DNA of 49,690 nt from Bradymonadales bacterium (GCA_016931535.1 JAFGEP010000061.1:1-49690), one strand, 5' to 3'. Counted from the stretch's first letter, positions 24,134 through 33,431 are shown. Program-made: numbers and translations. The notes: generated from the sequence alone by a model not told the origin.

Positions 24134-25636
24134 TCACACCGGCGGCAGCACCGGCTGTTCCGCTAGATAGATGAGCTGGATGTCCCGATTCACCAGGAAG
24201 CTGGGGTCGGGATTGATGCGATCGGTCATCGTCTCCGGATCGATCAGGCCGATCGCCAGAATCCCCATCCGTGCGCGCAAGGTGTCGGACAGGTCGCCGA
24301 AGGCGACGGGGCAGGAGATGTCGTCCGGGATGAGGCCCAGGTAGACGCTATGAGCGCCGAGGCTGGCCATCTTGATGGTGATGGAGGCGGTACCCGGCAT
24401 GCGGGTGGCGTGGGCCATCAGGGAAAATCCCAGACGGGTGGTCTCGATCACCTCGGTGGCGCCCGCGGTGACCGCGTGATCGACGTTCTCGGCATCCAGA
24501 ATCTCGGCCACGATGTGCAGCGGCCGCAATCGACGCTGGGCCACCGAGCTGTGCTTCAGATAGGAGCGGATGGTGAACACCGTCATGATGGAGATGGCAT
24601 CGGCATGCTGGGGCAACACCTGTCTGGAGCCAACGACGATGGCCGCCGAGGCATAGGCCATGCGCACGCGGTCCAGCTCGCTCTCCTTGGTGGGGTCCCC
24701 GTTGACCCAGATGAAACGGTTGGGGATGTCGGGCGGCCGTTCCCCTTGAGAGAAGACGACCAGCACCTGGTCCGTCGCCTCCAGCTCGGCCAGGATGGCG
24801 TCCAAGAGCATGCGGGCTCCCGGGTCATAGCCACAGATCACGACATGCTTGATGAAGGTGCTCATGCGAACGTGCTCCTCCCCCGTGGTGACCACCGCCC
24901 GCACGATGGTGTGGCCCACGATGCCGGCGAACAGACCGATGGCGAACAACCCCGAGATCATGAGGCAGCCACCGATCATGCGGCCGATGGTCGAGATGGG
25001 GTGAATGTCGCCGAACCCCACGGTGGTAATGGTGACCAACGCCCACCAGACGCCATCGCCGATGGAGTTCACATTCGGATTCTCCCCGGCCTCCACCAGG
25101 TAGATGCTGAGCCCCCCCACCAGGACGCACAAGAGCAGCAACGTCAGGCCGAACCCGAACAGGAGCCGGTTGTCGCGAAAGGCGCGCATGATCCCGGCCA
25201 GAGGGCTGCCATAGTGAAACAGCCGGCTGGAGCGTGCCAAGCGCAGCAACCGAAAGGCCCTCAACCCCCTCAGCGCAGGAACCAGTGCCGCCACCGTGAG
25301 CAGGTCGATCAGGGTCAAGGGCCTCAAGCAGTACAACAGCCGGCCCAGCAGGTGGGCTCGAATCCGGTCTTTCCTCGTGTGCCGGGTGAAATCGACCACG
25401 GGAGGATGAAAGGTCAGAATGCGCAGCCCGATCTCGATCCCGAACAGGACCAGGACGATGTGGTCGACAAAGACCAGGTGGTGGACCTGGGGGTGGTCTT
25501 TGCCCAGGTAGAGCTCCACCGCGAACAGCAGGATGGAGAAGGCGATGAGCGCCCAGACGATGCGGTCGACAACCCGGTAGGAGCGGCTTTGCGGCCTGTG
25601 AAAGGCGGTCTGGATGGCATGGAACCCGCGGTGCAT
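24134..25636 (-). CDS. Voltage-gated-type K+ channel with RCK domain
   Basis: A 500-residue protein. Residues ~20-170 form a Kv-like S1-S4 region (IVWALIAFSILLFAVELYLG and GLRAFRLLRLARSSRLFHYG, with regularly spaced Arg in S4). S5, pore and S6 follow, with the K+ selectivity filter TVGFGD at 205-210. After S6 an RCK/TrkA-N-like domain begins (HVVICGYDPGARMLLDAILA; GYDPG replaces the usual GxGxxG nucleotide turn), then a second RCK-C-like half. This is an inner-membrane K+ channel gated by voltage and cytosolic ligands; gating is inferred from family. It lies 75 bases after the unknown gene 25712-26353 on the same strand, so the two may be co-transcribed. Confidence 0.9.
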   Translation of the reverse strand: MHRGFHAIQTAFHRPQSRSYRVVDRIVWALIAFSILLFAVELYLGKDHPQVHHLVFVDHIVLVLFGIEIGLRILTFHPPVVDFTRHTRKDRIRAHLLGRLLYCLRPLTLIDLLTVAALVPALRGLRAFRLLRLARSSRLFHYGSPLAGIMRAFRDNRLLFGFGLTLLLLCVLVGGLSIYLVEAGENPNVNSIGDGVWWALVTITTVGFGDIHPISTIGRMIGGCLMISGLFAIGLFAGIVGHTIVRAVVTTGEEHVRMSTFIKHVVICGYDPGARMLLDAILAELEATDQVLVVFSQGERPPDIPNRFIWVNGDPTKESELDRVRMAYASAAIVVGSRQVLPQHADAISIMTVFTIRSYLKHSSVAQRRLRPLHIVAEILDAENVDHAVTAGATEVIETTRLGFSLMAHATRMPGTASITIKMASLGAHSVYLGLIPDDISCPVAFGDLSDTLRARMGILAIGLIDPETMTDRINPDPSFLVNRDIQLIYLAEQPVLPPV

Positions 25637-25711
25637 CAGGCAACAATCTGAACCGGCGTGGCTTCGAAGTCAAAGAGAACGCCGCCCATCCGGATCGAGC
25701 CGGCGGAGAGA

Positions 25712-26353
25712 TCAAGTTGGAACGGCGCAGACCGTTACCCGCAGTGTCTCCTGGCCAAGATCTTCCAGAACAGAGCTGAGCTCCTTCAAACCGACGGGGA
25801 GCTTGTCCAGCAGAACTCGAACCCGAGACTGTTCGAGAAGCACCATCCAGTCTCGCAGCCAGAAAACCAGGCTGGAGGCGACGAGATCGATCCCGCGATC
25901 CAGCAGGAAGGGCCCGATCTCGACCGCCACCAGGTTGAAAGCCTTGACGAAGACGGAGCCGCACAACTTGGGAAGGTCCGCCTCCTGGGGCCGATGGGTG
26001 ATGTCGGCCCGCAAGGCGGCCACCGGGCTGTTCCGGCGCATGGTGATACCGGCAATCCCAGGCATGGCGGCCGACAAGCCGAGCGTGGAGCCAGGCTGCA
26101 CCCGGGCCCGGTCCAGGTCGTCTACCGGCTTTCCGTCCAGAAAGATCGTGGAGATACGGTGCTCCAGGTAGTCGGCCGGCAGGGTCAGCCTGTCCAGCAA
26201 GAACCGTCGGACACTGAGAGCGCCCGATAGCGGGGCGGCAAACCCAAGACGGACAAGGGCGGCGAGGCCAGGCAGGGGTTCGGTGGGGGTCTCGAATCGG
26301 ACCGTGCGGCGGGATCCGGTCGGAGGCTGGTCCTGGCGTCGAAGCATCATCAC
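25712..26353 (-). CDS. Conserved-looking hypothetical protein, beta-grasp-like segment
   Basis: A 213-residue cytosolic-looking protein from ATG 26353. Residues ~50-100 read RRFLLDRLTLPADYLEHRIS, then TIFLDGKPVDDLDRARVQPG and STLGLSAAMPG. The order (interface strand, turn, V-x-P-G-S-x-L-x-L-x-x-x-M-P-G) recalls MoaD/ThiS proteins, where a similar stretch ends in GG, as in the MoaD-like gene at 28519. Here the chain continues for another ~110 residues with hydrophobic helices (FVKAFNLVAVEIGPFLLDRG). I do not recognise a named family. It is divergent from the tungsten oxidoreductase, 315 bases away, so a role connected with that enzyme is possible but inferred. Confidence 0.65.
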   Translation of the reverse strand: MMMLRRQDQPPTGSRRTVRFETPTEPLPGLAALVRLGFAAPLSGALSVRRFLLDRLTLPADYLEHRISTIFLDGKPVDDLDRARVQPGSTLGLSAAMPGIAGITMRRNSPVAALRADITHRPQEADLPKLCGSVFVKAFNLVAVEIGPFLLDRGIDLVASSLVFWLRDWMVLLEQSRVRVLLDKLPVGLKELSSVLEDLGQETLRVTVCAVPT

Positions 26354-26594
26354 ATCTCACCGAGATGATCGCATTCTAGCCTGTTCGAGGGGAGTGGCAA
26401 CACCGCTGGCCGATCGAAGAAACAAACACCCTCTCTACCTGCCATCGGGTGCTCAACCAGGGGTTGACAAGGGACCCCCAGGTTACGGCCTTGATCACAG
26501 CCAGACTCGACAGGTGATCGAGAGCCACCAACTCTCGATAGGATCTCCACGCTGGCGGTGGAAGAGAGGATCTCCGGATGCGGTGAATTTCACT

Positions 26595-26623
26595 TTGACA
26601 GATCGGATCGAACCTTTTAGGAA
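26595..26623 (+). promoter_or_regulatory. Possible promoter of the oxidoreductase gene
   Basis: TTGACA (26595-26600), 17 bases, then TAGGAA (26618-26623), about 45 bases before the start codon. The -35 is perfect, the -10 poor. Confidence 0.35.
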
Positions 26624-26668
26624 TAGGGGTAACGCTCAATGATCAGTCCATGAACGGGAGGATTCTCG

Positions 26669-28405
26669 ATGCCCAGAATTCTACGCATCAACACCAGGGA
26701 ACGCACATTTCGGGTCGAACCGATGGGAGCCTACCAAGGGCTGGGAGGCAGATCCTTGACCTCCCGCATCGTCCGAACGGAGGTCCCGGCCACCTGCCAT
26801 CCGCTGAGCAAGGCAAACAGGCTGATCGCCGCGGTTGGCGTCCTGACTGGTACTCCAGCCGCCAATGCGGGGCGCACCTCGGTTGGCGCCAAGTCTCCGC
26901 TGACCGGGGGGATCAAGGAGGCCAACGTCGGCGGAGTGTTTGGAACCAAGCTGGCCCGACTGGACTATACCGCTGTGGTGCTGGAGGACAAGCCGGACCC
27001 CGATACCGACCCGTGCACCATCCTCATCAACCGGGAGGGGGTGTTCATTGAGAATGCGCCGCACCTCAAGGGACTCGGAACCTACCATGCAGCCGAGATC
27101 CTCCACGAGAAGTATGGAGAGAAGACCGGGATCATGGTGATCGGTCCCGCCGGCGAACAGATGAACCTGGCTGCATCTGTGCAGTTCACCGACCTCGACG
27201 GGCGGCCCGCACGGGCTGCCGGTCGAGGCGGCATGGGAGCGGTCATGGGCTCCAAGAAGGTCAAGGCGATCGTGGTGGACAGTACTGGCGCCGATCCAGT
27301 GACCATTGCCGACCCGGAGCGGTTCAAGCAGGCCACGAAACGCTGGACCGAAATACTCAAAGGACATCCGGTGACCGGAGAAGGGCTGCCCGCCTACGGC
27401 ACCGCCATCCTCGTCAACATCATCAACGAGGCGGGGGCGCTACCCACCCAGAACTTCCGGAGGGGGCGGTTCGAGCATGCCCAGGAGATCAGCGGGGAGA
27501 AGATCGCCGAGACCATCGCGCGGCGTGGAGGGGTGGTCAAGGAAGGGTGCATGCCCGGCTGCATCATCCAGTGCTCTCAGTGCTACGTGGACGAGAGCGG
27601 ACAGTACCTCACCTCGGGGCTGGAGTACGAGACGGTGTGGGCGCTGGGCGCAAACACCCTGATCAAGGACCTGGATCACCTGGCCGCGCTGGACCATCGC
27701 TGCGACGACCTGGGGTTGGACACCATCGAGACCGGAAACACTATCGCGGTAGCCATGGAGGCCGGTATCCTCCCCTGGGGGGACGGCAAGGCGGCGCTGG
27801 ACTTGCTGGAGAAGGTCCGAACCGGCGACCCGCTGGGCCGCATCATTGGCAATGGAGCCATCTTCACCGGCGCAGCCTACGGTGTCGATCGGGTGGCAGC
27901 GGTCAAGGGACAGTCGTTGCCGGCCTATGATCCGCGGTCGGTCAAGGGGGTCGGAGTCACCTACGTCACCTCACCGATGGGGGGTGACCACACCGCCGGT
28001 TACGCGGTGGCGCAGAACATTCTGAAAGTGGGGGGAGATGTCGACCCGCTGACGAAGGAAGGGCAGGTTGAACTTTCGAAGAATCTGCAGATCGCCACTG
28101 CCGCCATCGACTCCACCGGTCTCTGCCTGTTCGTGGCCTTCGCCGTGCTGGACGCGGCCGACGGCGTGCAAGCCGTGGCCGATCTCATCGCGGCCAGGAC
28201 CGGAATCCCGTTCACGGTCGATGATGTGGTCGCGGTGGGGACCAACACCTTGAAAGACGAGTTCAGCTTCAACCGGGATGCCGGTTTCACCAGCCACCAC
28301 GATCGGCTGCCAGACTTCTTCTCGGAGCCGCTGGAGCCCCACAACACGGTCTGGGACTTCCGCGAGGAGGAGCTGCAGGCGGTGAAAGCCGGGATCCTGG
28401 AGTGA
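26669..28405 (+). CDS. Aldehyde:ferredoxin oxidoreductase family protein
   Basis: A 578-residue member of the AOR family with GGGAGG before ATG 26669. Family signatures: LGGRSLTSRIV near the start, GTKLARLDYTAVVLE, the AAGRGGMGAVMGSKKVKAI cofactor-binding block, GLEYETVWALGANTL and DDLGLDTIETGNTIAVAMEA. The [4Fe-4S] cysteines are C294, C298, C302 and C486; the first spacing is C-x3-C rather than the C-x2-C of classical AOR. AORs use a tungsten (or molybdenum) bis-pyranopterin and oxidise aldehydes with ferredoxin, or reduce acids in reverse, in anaerobes. The substrate here is not predictable. A MoaD/ThiS-like gene follows, as is usual near W/Mo enzymes. Confidence 0.92.
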   Translation: MPRILRINTRERTFRVEPMGAYQGLGGRSLTSRIVRTEVPATCHPLSKANRLIAAVGVLTGTPAANAGRTSVGAKSPLTGGIKEANVGGVFGTKLARLDYTAVVLEDKPDPDTDPCTILINREGVFIENAPHLKGLGTYHAAEILHEKYGEKTGIMVIGPAGEQMNLAASVQFTDLDGRPARAAGRGGMGAVMGSKKVKAIVVDSTGADPVTIADPERFKQATKRWTEILKGHPVTGEGLPAYGTAILVNIINEAGALPTQNFRRGRFEHAQEISGEKIAETIARRGGVVKEGCMPGCIIQCSQCYVDESGQYLTSGLEYETVWALGANTLIKDLDHLAALDHRCDDLGLDTIETGNTIAVAMEAGILPWGDGKAALDLLEKVRTGDPLGRIIGNGAIFTGAAYGVDRVAAVKGQSLPAYDPRSVKGVGVTYVTSPMGGDHTAGYAVAQNILKVGGDVDPLTKEGQVELSKNLQIATAAIDSTGLCLFVAFAVLDAADGVQAVADLIAARTGIPFTVDDVVAVGTNTLKDEFSFNRDAGFTSHHDRLPDFFSEPLEPHNTVWDFREEELQAVKAGILE

Positions 28406-28518
28406 AGGGACGCGTCTAGCCCAACGGCCATCGAAGACAGGAGGTCTGCCAGCCGGGGAGGAACGGCATCTCCAAGTCGAAAACTGCCCGGTTCCGCAGG
28501 CCGATGGGTGACCAAGAC

Positions 28519-28746
28519 ATGATCATCTCCGTTCGCTGTTTCGCCACCCTCACCCCTTTTCAGCCGAAAGAGGGGGAGGCCCTCGACCTACCGGCGGGGA
28601 TGTCGGTTGGAGAACTGGTGGCCTTGCTCGGGTTGCCAGCGGGGGCGGCCAGCGTCCTCTTCGTGAACGGCTGCCGGGTCCCAGCCGACACGAAACTGAA
28701 GGAGGGAGATCGAGTCGGTCTGTTCCCCGCTGTCGGCGGCGGATGA
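28519..28746 (+). CDS. MoaD/ThiS-like sulfur carrier protein
   Basis: A 75-residue beta-grasp protein ending in GGG. ATG 28519 has GGTGA seven bases upstream; ATG 28504 in frame would add five residues. Motifs: MIISVRCFATLTPF, DLPAGMSVGELVALLGLP, SVLFVNGCRV, GDRVGLFPAVGGG. The C-terminal GG is the site that carries the thiocarboxylate used to build the dithiolene of molybdopterin. Lying 113 bases after the tungsten oxidoreductase on the same strand, it probably serves maturation of that enzyme's pyranopterin. It is complete for the family length. Confidence 0.85.
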   Translation: MIISVRCFATLTPFQPKEGEALDLPAGMSVGELVALLGLPAGAASVLFVNGCRVPADTKLKEGDRVGLFPAVGGG

Positions 28747-28767
28747 TGGCGGCGATGGGGGTTCGAC

Positions 28768-30099
28768 TCAGTCCAGCAGATCCAGGTAGAGCGACAGGCC
28801 GCGCCCATCGACACCGAACTGGAAGGTCTGCATCTGCGGCTGCTCGCTCCGCTGACCCCCAAAGATCTGGTCGTAGTTGACTGTCACCGCCAGGTGGGCG
28901 AGCAGGGCGTCGAGAAACCCTCCGGCCAGCTCGTCGGCCCGGGCCAGGATCTGCCCGCTTCCTCGGCTGCCGGTCACCTCGACATCCTGGAGGGCGAAGG
29001 AGACCCCCTGAGGCGTGGCCTGGAAGGCGACCGCGGCGGCGATGTCGGCCGTTCCGCACATGCTTCCGGTGCGCCAGATGGTCGCCCCGGCACGCAGGAG
29101 GCCGTCGTCGGTCGAGCCGAGCGACTGCATGGTGACCAGCGTGTCCCCGGACTCCTGGGGATTTCCCTCCTCGTCGTAGGCAGCCGGGATCACCCTCTCG
29201 AACAGCATACGACGAGCCATCGAACCCAGGAGCTGGGGGTGGACCACCAGGCCGATGTCGGCGCCGTCAGGAAGCTGAGCCGAGGGGGCGATGGCCGCCG
29301 AGCTCCCGATGGGTAGGTTGGACTGCATGGCGATCACGATCGTCCTGGATTCGGGGTGGACAAACGGCCCCCGCCCGGCGAGGACCACCTCTCCCATCCC
29401 GATCTTCCAGGAGTCCAGGGTGAGGATGGAGGCATCCTGGAATCGGGACTGCAAGAAGGCGGTCAAGGCGCGTGACACCAGGGGCTGCACCGTCTGGAGG
29501 ATGTTGGAGGCGAGCTCGTTGGTAAAGTTCAGCTGCAGACCGAGCACCTCGACGGACTGGAACTCGGCAACCAGCTCGGTCTGGGCATCACTGAGGGGAA
29601 CCAGCCGGATCGGCATCTGCACCGCGATGGCGCCGGCCCCCCGGGGCAGGTCGACGTAGGGGAGATCGAGGCCGACGTCGAAGGGGACATTGGCCTGAAT
29701 GCAGCTGGGGCAGGCTCCCTGGCCTCCGATCTGGAGCAGCGGGATCCGGGGCTGGATGGAGACGGTCAGGCGCTGCCCAAGCACCTCGGCGGACTCGGAG
29801 AGCTCGGGGAGACTGGCATCCGACAGGCGTCGGAACAGGGAGTTCACCGCATCCTGACTCAAGATGAGCGCCATGGCATAGCTCTGGGTGCTGGTGGAGA
29901 CCGAGGATAGCAGCTCACCGTGCGACTGGAACTCGGCGGTGTACTCCTGGGAGTAGTCGGTGCACTGCCCCCAATCCAAAGACTCGAACCAGGGTGCCGC
30001 ACTGCAGGCTGCCAACAGGATCGTCAATGATGCGGCTGCAGCGATCCGCACGCCGGAAAGGTGGTCGCGGAACTTCGTCCTCTGCTCATTTACCTGCAT
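28768..30099 (-). CDS. Hypothetical lipoprotein, beta-rich
   Basis: A 443-residue protein with AGGAGC upstream of ATG 30099. The signal ends in the lipobox LLAAC (C32). The mature part alternates long amphipathic strands and helices (QRLTVSIQPRIPLLQIGGQG, IAVQMPIRLVPLSDAQTELV, LGLVVHPQLLGSMARRMLFE is approximated in the frame), with Cys pairs CPSC and C in SMCGTAD. The layout of a long curved sheet with amphipathic helices would fit a lipid-binding TULIP-like fold, but this is a guess. No family recognised. It is transcribed away from the MarR gene, so the shared 390-base gap may regulate both. Confidence 0.65.
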   Translation of the reverse strand: MQVNEQRTKFRDHLSGVRIAAAASLTILLAACSAAPWFESLDWGQCTDYSQEYTAEFQSHGELLSSVSTSTQSYAMALILSQDAVNSLFRRLSDASLPELSESAEVLGQRLTVSIQPRIPLLQIGGQGACPSCIQANVPFDVGLDLPYVDLPRGAGAIAVQMPIRLVPLSDAQTELVAEFQSVEVLGLQLNFTNELASNILQTVQPLVSRALTAFLQSRFQDASILTLDSWKIGMGEVVLAGRGPFVHPESRTIVIAMQSNLPIGSSAAIAPSAQLPDGADIGLVVHPQLLGSMARRMLFERVIPAAYDEEGNPQESGDTLVTMQSLGSTDDGLLRAGATIWRTGSMCGTADIAAAVAFQATPQGVSFALQDVEVTGSRGSGQILARADELAGGFLDALLAHLAVTVNYDQIFGGQRSEQPQMQTFQFGVDGRGLSLYLDLLD

Positions 30100-30373
30100 G
30101 GTGTGCTCCTGGGTTGATCGTGTGTGGTGGTTCGCGCCGGCCGGGAGTTGACCTCCGGCCCGGAAATGGGGTCATTGACTCAGGCCTTGGCCCGATATGT
30201 TAGCCCAAATGAAGCACGATGGAAACCGGGAGATTCTCCGACGGGGTATCCCAATCTATTCACCCGCAAATTACTCGGAAACTGCAATTGGTCGCCCCTT
30301 CGGCTCCCACGGTTTCAAGAACCGCCATCAAGACATTGGCTGCTGAATAGTTCAATTTTACAACCCAATCAGG

Positions 30374-30410
30374 TTGACAAGAAGTACGGTTTTGCCTAAT
30401 GTTAGGGCAA
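30374..30410 (+). promoter_or_regulatory. MarR-gene promoter with overlapping operator
   Basis: TTGACA (30374-30379), exactly 17 bases, then TAATGT (30397-30402). Covering the -10 is an imperfect inverted repeat TTGCCTAATGTTAGGGCAA (30392-30410), in which TTGCCTAA pairs with TTAGGGCAA apart from one extra G. MarR-family dimers bind such palindromes; position on the -10 suggests autorepression. The surrounding ~390 bases (30100-30488) are AT-richer than the window and hold no gene. Confidence 0.65.
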
Positions 30411-30488
30411 CAATTATCAGCCGAGCGGTGTTCGCCGCTTTCCCTCGAAGGATAGGGCAGACATGTCGGGCACTGATATGGGGTAGAG

Positions 30489-31052
30489 ATGAGTTCGAGA
30501 ATCGAAACCAACTATATGGACAAGGCAATGGAACGGAGTCGTTTCGAGCAGAGCATTTCCGATTCTCTACGTCGTATCTCGCGAGCCCTTGATCAATACA
30601 GCCATCAGCTGACCCGGCAGTACGGCTTGACCGGTCCCCAGCTGGCTTGCTTGCGCTACCTGGTCCAGGTGCAAGAAACCAACTCCAGCCATCTGGCCAG
30701 AGCGGTTTCCTTGAGCCAACCGACCGTGACCGGAATCCTGGATCGGCTGGAGGCGCGAGGGCTGGTGACACGCACCCGAGACACCGAGGATCGGCGTGCG
30801 GTCATTCTGAGACCCACGGCGGAGGGGACGGCGATGGCCGACCAAGCGCCCTCCTTGCTTCCCACTTGCTTCTCCGAGTCGCTGTCCAAGAAGCACGAGG
30901 GAGCACAGGCGCTGTTCGACTGGGTCCTGCGCCGATTGGCTGCCATGATGGGGGGTAGCGAGGAGGAGATCACGGAAGAAGAGGAGCACCTCTGCCACGA
31001 GAGCCTGTTGCCTGGACAGTTGAACCTCGCCGAGGAGAACGATTCGAACTAG
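30489..31052 (+). CDS. MarR-family transcription regulator
   Basis: A 187-residue protein. The winged helix is clear: YGLTGPQLACLRYLVQVQET, SSHLARAVSLSQPTVTGILD (recognition helix), RLEARGLVTRTRDTEDRRAV with the wing DTEDRRAVILRPTAEG. MarR proteins are dimeric repressors that respond to small phenolic or hydrophobic compounds or to oxidation. The C-terminus carries an unusual acidic tail (GGSEEEITEEEEHLC). An operator-like palindrome lies on its own promoter. Possible targets are its own gene, the divergent lipoprotein gene and the downstream hydrolase. Starts at ATG 30489, 30516 or 30528 are all possible; none has a strong RBS. Confidence 0.88.
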   Translation: MSSRIETNYMDKAMERSRFEQSISDSLRRISRALDQYSHQLTRQYGLTGPQLACLRYLVQVQETNSSHLARAVSLSQPTVTGILDRLEARGLVTRTRDTEDRRAVILRPTAEGTAMADQAPSLLPTCFSESLSKKHEGAQALFDWVLRRLAAMMGGSEEEITEEEEHLCHESLLPGQLNLAEENDSN

Positions 31053-31262
31053 AAGCCGCTTTCGCGCATCGGATTCGGCTCGCCCTCCCTCCTCCGAAAA
31101 TCCGGTGGTACCAGGTCCGGTCAAGGGACCACATTGCTCCACAACCCAAGCCAGATCAACGGGCACACGGCTGGGCGAGAGAGGTGTCGTCCATCGCCCG
31201 GGTATGGTTGTCCCGACCTCCATGATGTAGATTCCTACTCAATGGGTTGCAGGAGAACAGCC

Positions 31263-33431
31263 ATGCCGGAAAACCGAACTGAATCCTTCCAGGAGAACGC
31301 GTCCACCCGAGGTGGGGAAACACCGTTCCGACCGACCTGGTTTGGCCTGGAATCCAGAACCGGACGGTGGTTGTGTTCTCTACTTTTCAGCTGCCTGGTG
31401 GCGGCAACCGGTTGTGGCGACGAGCAGGACAGCCGCGGCTTGCCTGACGGGGACCGGGATACGCCCGAAGAGGACACGGCCTTCGACAACGGCGCCGAGA
31501 CCGACCTGGCGGCGGAACCGGATGCACAGGCAGACATGGAACAAGAGGAGGAACCCTCCCCCTGGATCTCCTCGGTCCGCTTCGACCTGGAGGCGGCACT
31601 GGCAGATGACTTCTTCGCCTTCCCCTACCCCAGCGACCTACGGCTGTCGGACTCCGGAAGTCCCGACCTCACCAGCTTTCCCACCTACCGAGGGGTAGGC
31701 AGCTTGCTTGCAGAGGCGGTGGCCCTGGTGGAGGAGGGCAGCGCGGGGTTCAGCCCGCTGAGCGCCGTCTTTTTCACCTTCGAGGTGCCGCTCGATCCGG
31801 AGAGCTTGCCGCAGGAGGTCGACGAGACCATGACCACTGACGCATCGGTATTCCTGGTGGACGTCACGCCGAGCTCCCCCACCTACGGTCAGCCCCATCC
31901 AGTCCAGGTCATCTACAACGAGGCGGGGGGTGGCTACTGGCCGGCACACACACTGGCCATCCAACCGCTGTTCGGCATCCCGCTGCGCACCAACACGACC
32001 TATGCCGCGATAGTGACCGAGGCCGTCCGCTCCCTGGAAGGGGACCCGCTGGTGCCGCCGGAGGTGCTGGCCCGGCTGGAAGAGCTGCTGGCGGATGATC
32101 CCGGTGCCGATCCGATGGCGGAGCATTTCCGGCCGCTCTACCAGGTGCTCCGTGAGCTGGGAGAGGAGGGGCACGACCCGGTGGCTGCCACGGTGTTCAC
32201 CACGTCGGAGCCGGCAGCCGACCTGGTGTCCCTGCGCAACTGGATGGTGCGGGAGCTGGCGTTACCGACTGCCAAGGATCTGACACTGGTGGAGCAAAGA
32301 GCGGGGTACTCCATCTACGAGGGAACGTTCGACTCGGTGGAGTTCTTCACCGGCACCTCGCCCTACCGCAGCTTTGGAGAGGGGCTGATCGGGTTCGACG
32401 AGCAGGCGGAGCCCCTGGCAGCCACGCCGGTCGAGCTGGCCTTTGCGGTGACCGTCCCGGTGGGCACCATGCCGGAAAGCGGGTGGCCGATGGTCCTCTA
32501 CGGGCACGGGCTGGGGGAGAACCACAGCGGTTTCGTGAACATGACCGGCGCCGGTCTGGCTTCGCGGGGAGTGGCGGTGCTGGGCCTGGATCCGCCGTTG
32601 CAGGGAGAGCGCAACCCCACCGCCCAGGACGACCATGACCTGATCGTGGGGCTGGCGGTGAGCAACATCGTCATCGGCAGGGAGATCCTACGGCAAGGGG
32701 TGCTCGACGAGGTCCGAGCTGCCCAGCTGGTGCAAGCCGGCTTGACCATCCCGGCCTCGGTTGCGGCAGACGGCCAGGAGATCGGGTTCGACCCCCAGCG
32801 GGTAGCCTTCATGGGCCACAGCGAGGGGGCGCAGATCGGCGCCCTGCTGGCTGCGATCGAGCCCAACCTGGGTGCCTTCGTGCTGTCGTCGGGCGGCGGG
32901 GGGGCCGCCATCACCATGCTGGAGCTGGACACGGCCGGGATCGACGTCGCCGAGGTGGTGTCACTGGCTGTGGGGATCGATCCCTCGGTCGAGAGCCTGG
33001 ATCTGTACCATCCGGTGGTGGCGGTGGTGATCCAGCCGTTGCTGGATGTTGCCGACCCGTTGCACTTCGCCCGCCGGATCTTTCGCGAGCCGGCAGATGG
33101 GCGACCGCACGACCTGGTCATGACCGAGGGGTTCCTGGATCTCCTGACCCCTCCCAACTCGACCGAAGCGCTGGCTTCCGCCGCCGGTTTGCCGATCGCC
33201 GAACCGGTGGGACGACCGATCGAGGCCTGCGACCTGCAGGGGATCGGCAGCGTGACCCTGCCAGCCCAGGGCAACCTGCCCGAAGTCGGGGAGATCCATC
33301 CCACCGGCGCCCTGCTCCAGTTCCCCGAGCTGGACCACTACGTCATCTACCGCAGCCTGTCAGCCCGAACTCAGCTCTTTGAGTTCCTGAGAAGCTCGCT
33401 GCAAGGCGCCACCATCCTGCCGGCACCCTGA
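31263..33431 (+). CDS. Secreted alpha/beta-hydrolase lipoprotein
   Basis: A 722-residue protein; AGGAGA precedes ATG 31263. A basic N-terminal stretch of ~35 residues leads to a signal helix and lipobox VAATGC (C51), then an acidic disordered tether (about 52-95). The N-terminal ~250 mature residues are a beta-rich module (SVRFDLEAALADDFFAFPYP, SPTYGQPHPVQVIY). The alpha/beta-hydrolase region has an oxyanion-type PMVLYGHGLGENHSG and the nucleophile elbow GHSEG (G518-S520-G522), followed by FVLSSGGGGAA. This architecture occurs in large lipase/esterase-like surface lipoproteins; substrate unknown. The catalytic Asp and His are not assigned with certainty; HFARRI and ELDHYVIY near the end are candidates. 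Confidence 0.82.
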   Translation: MPENRTESFQENASTRGGETPFRPTWFGLESRTGRWLCSLLFSCLVAATGCGDEQDSRGLPDGDRDTPEEDTAFDNGAETDLAAEPDAQADMEQEEEPSPWISSVRFDLEAALADDFFAFPYPSDLRLSDSGSPDLTSFPTYRGVGSLLAEAVALVEEGSAGFSPLSAVFFTFEVPLDPESLPQEVDETMTTDASVFLVDVTPSSPTYGQPHPVQVIYNEAGGGYWPAHTLAIQPLFGIPLRTNTTYAAIVTEAVRSLEGDPLVPPEVLARLEELLADDPGADPMAEHFRPLYQVLRELGEEGHDPVAATVFTTSEPAADLVSLRNWMVRELALPTAKDLTLVEQRAGYSIYEGTFDSVEFFTGTSPYRSFGEGLIGFDEQAEPLAATPVELAFAVTVPVGTMPESGWPMVLYGHGLGENHSGFVNMTGAGLASRGVAVLGLDPPLQGERNPTAQDDHDLIVGLAVSNIVIGREILRQGVLDEVRAAQLVQAGLTIPASVAADGQEIGFDPQRVAFMGHSEGAQIGALLAAIEPNLGAFVLSSGGGGAAITMLELDTAGIDVAEVVSLAVGIDPSVESLDLYHPVVAVVIQPLLDVADPLHFARRIFREPADGRPHDLVMTEGFLDLLTPPNSTEALASAAGLPIAEPVGRPIEACDLQGIGSVTLPAQGNLPEVGEIHPTGALLQFPELDHYVIYRSLSARTQLFEFLRSSLQGATILPAP

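Noticed and set aside
24825..26360. 511-codon minus-strand frame across the channel and unknown genes
   Set aside because: Out-of-frame, Arg/Pro/Gly-rich; covers two well-supported genes in other frames.
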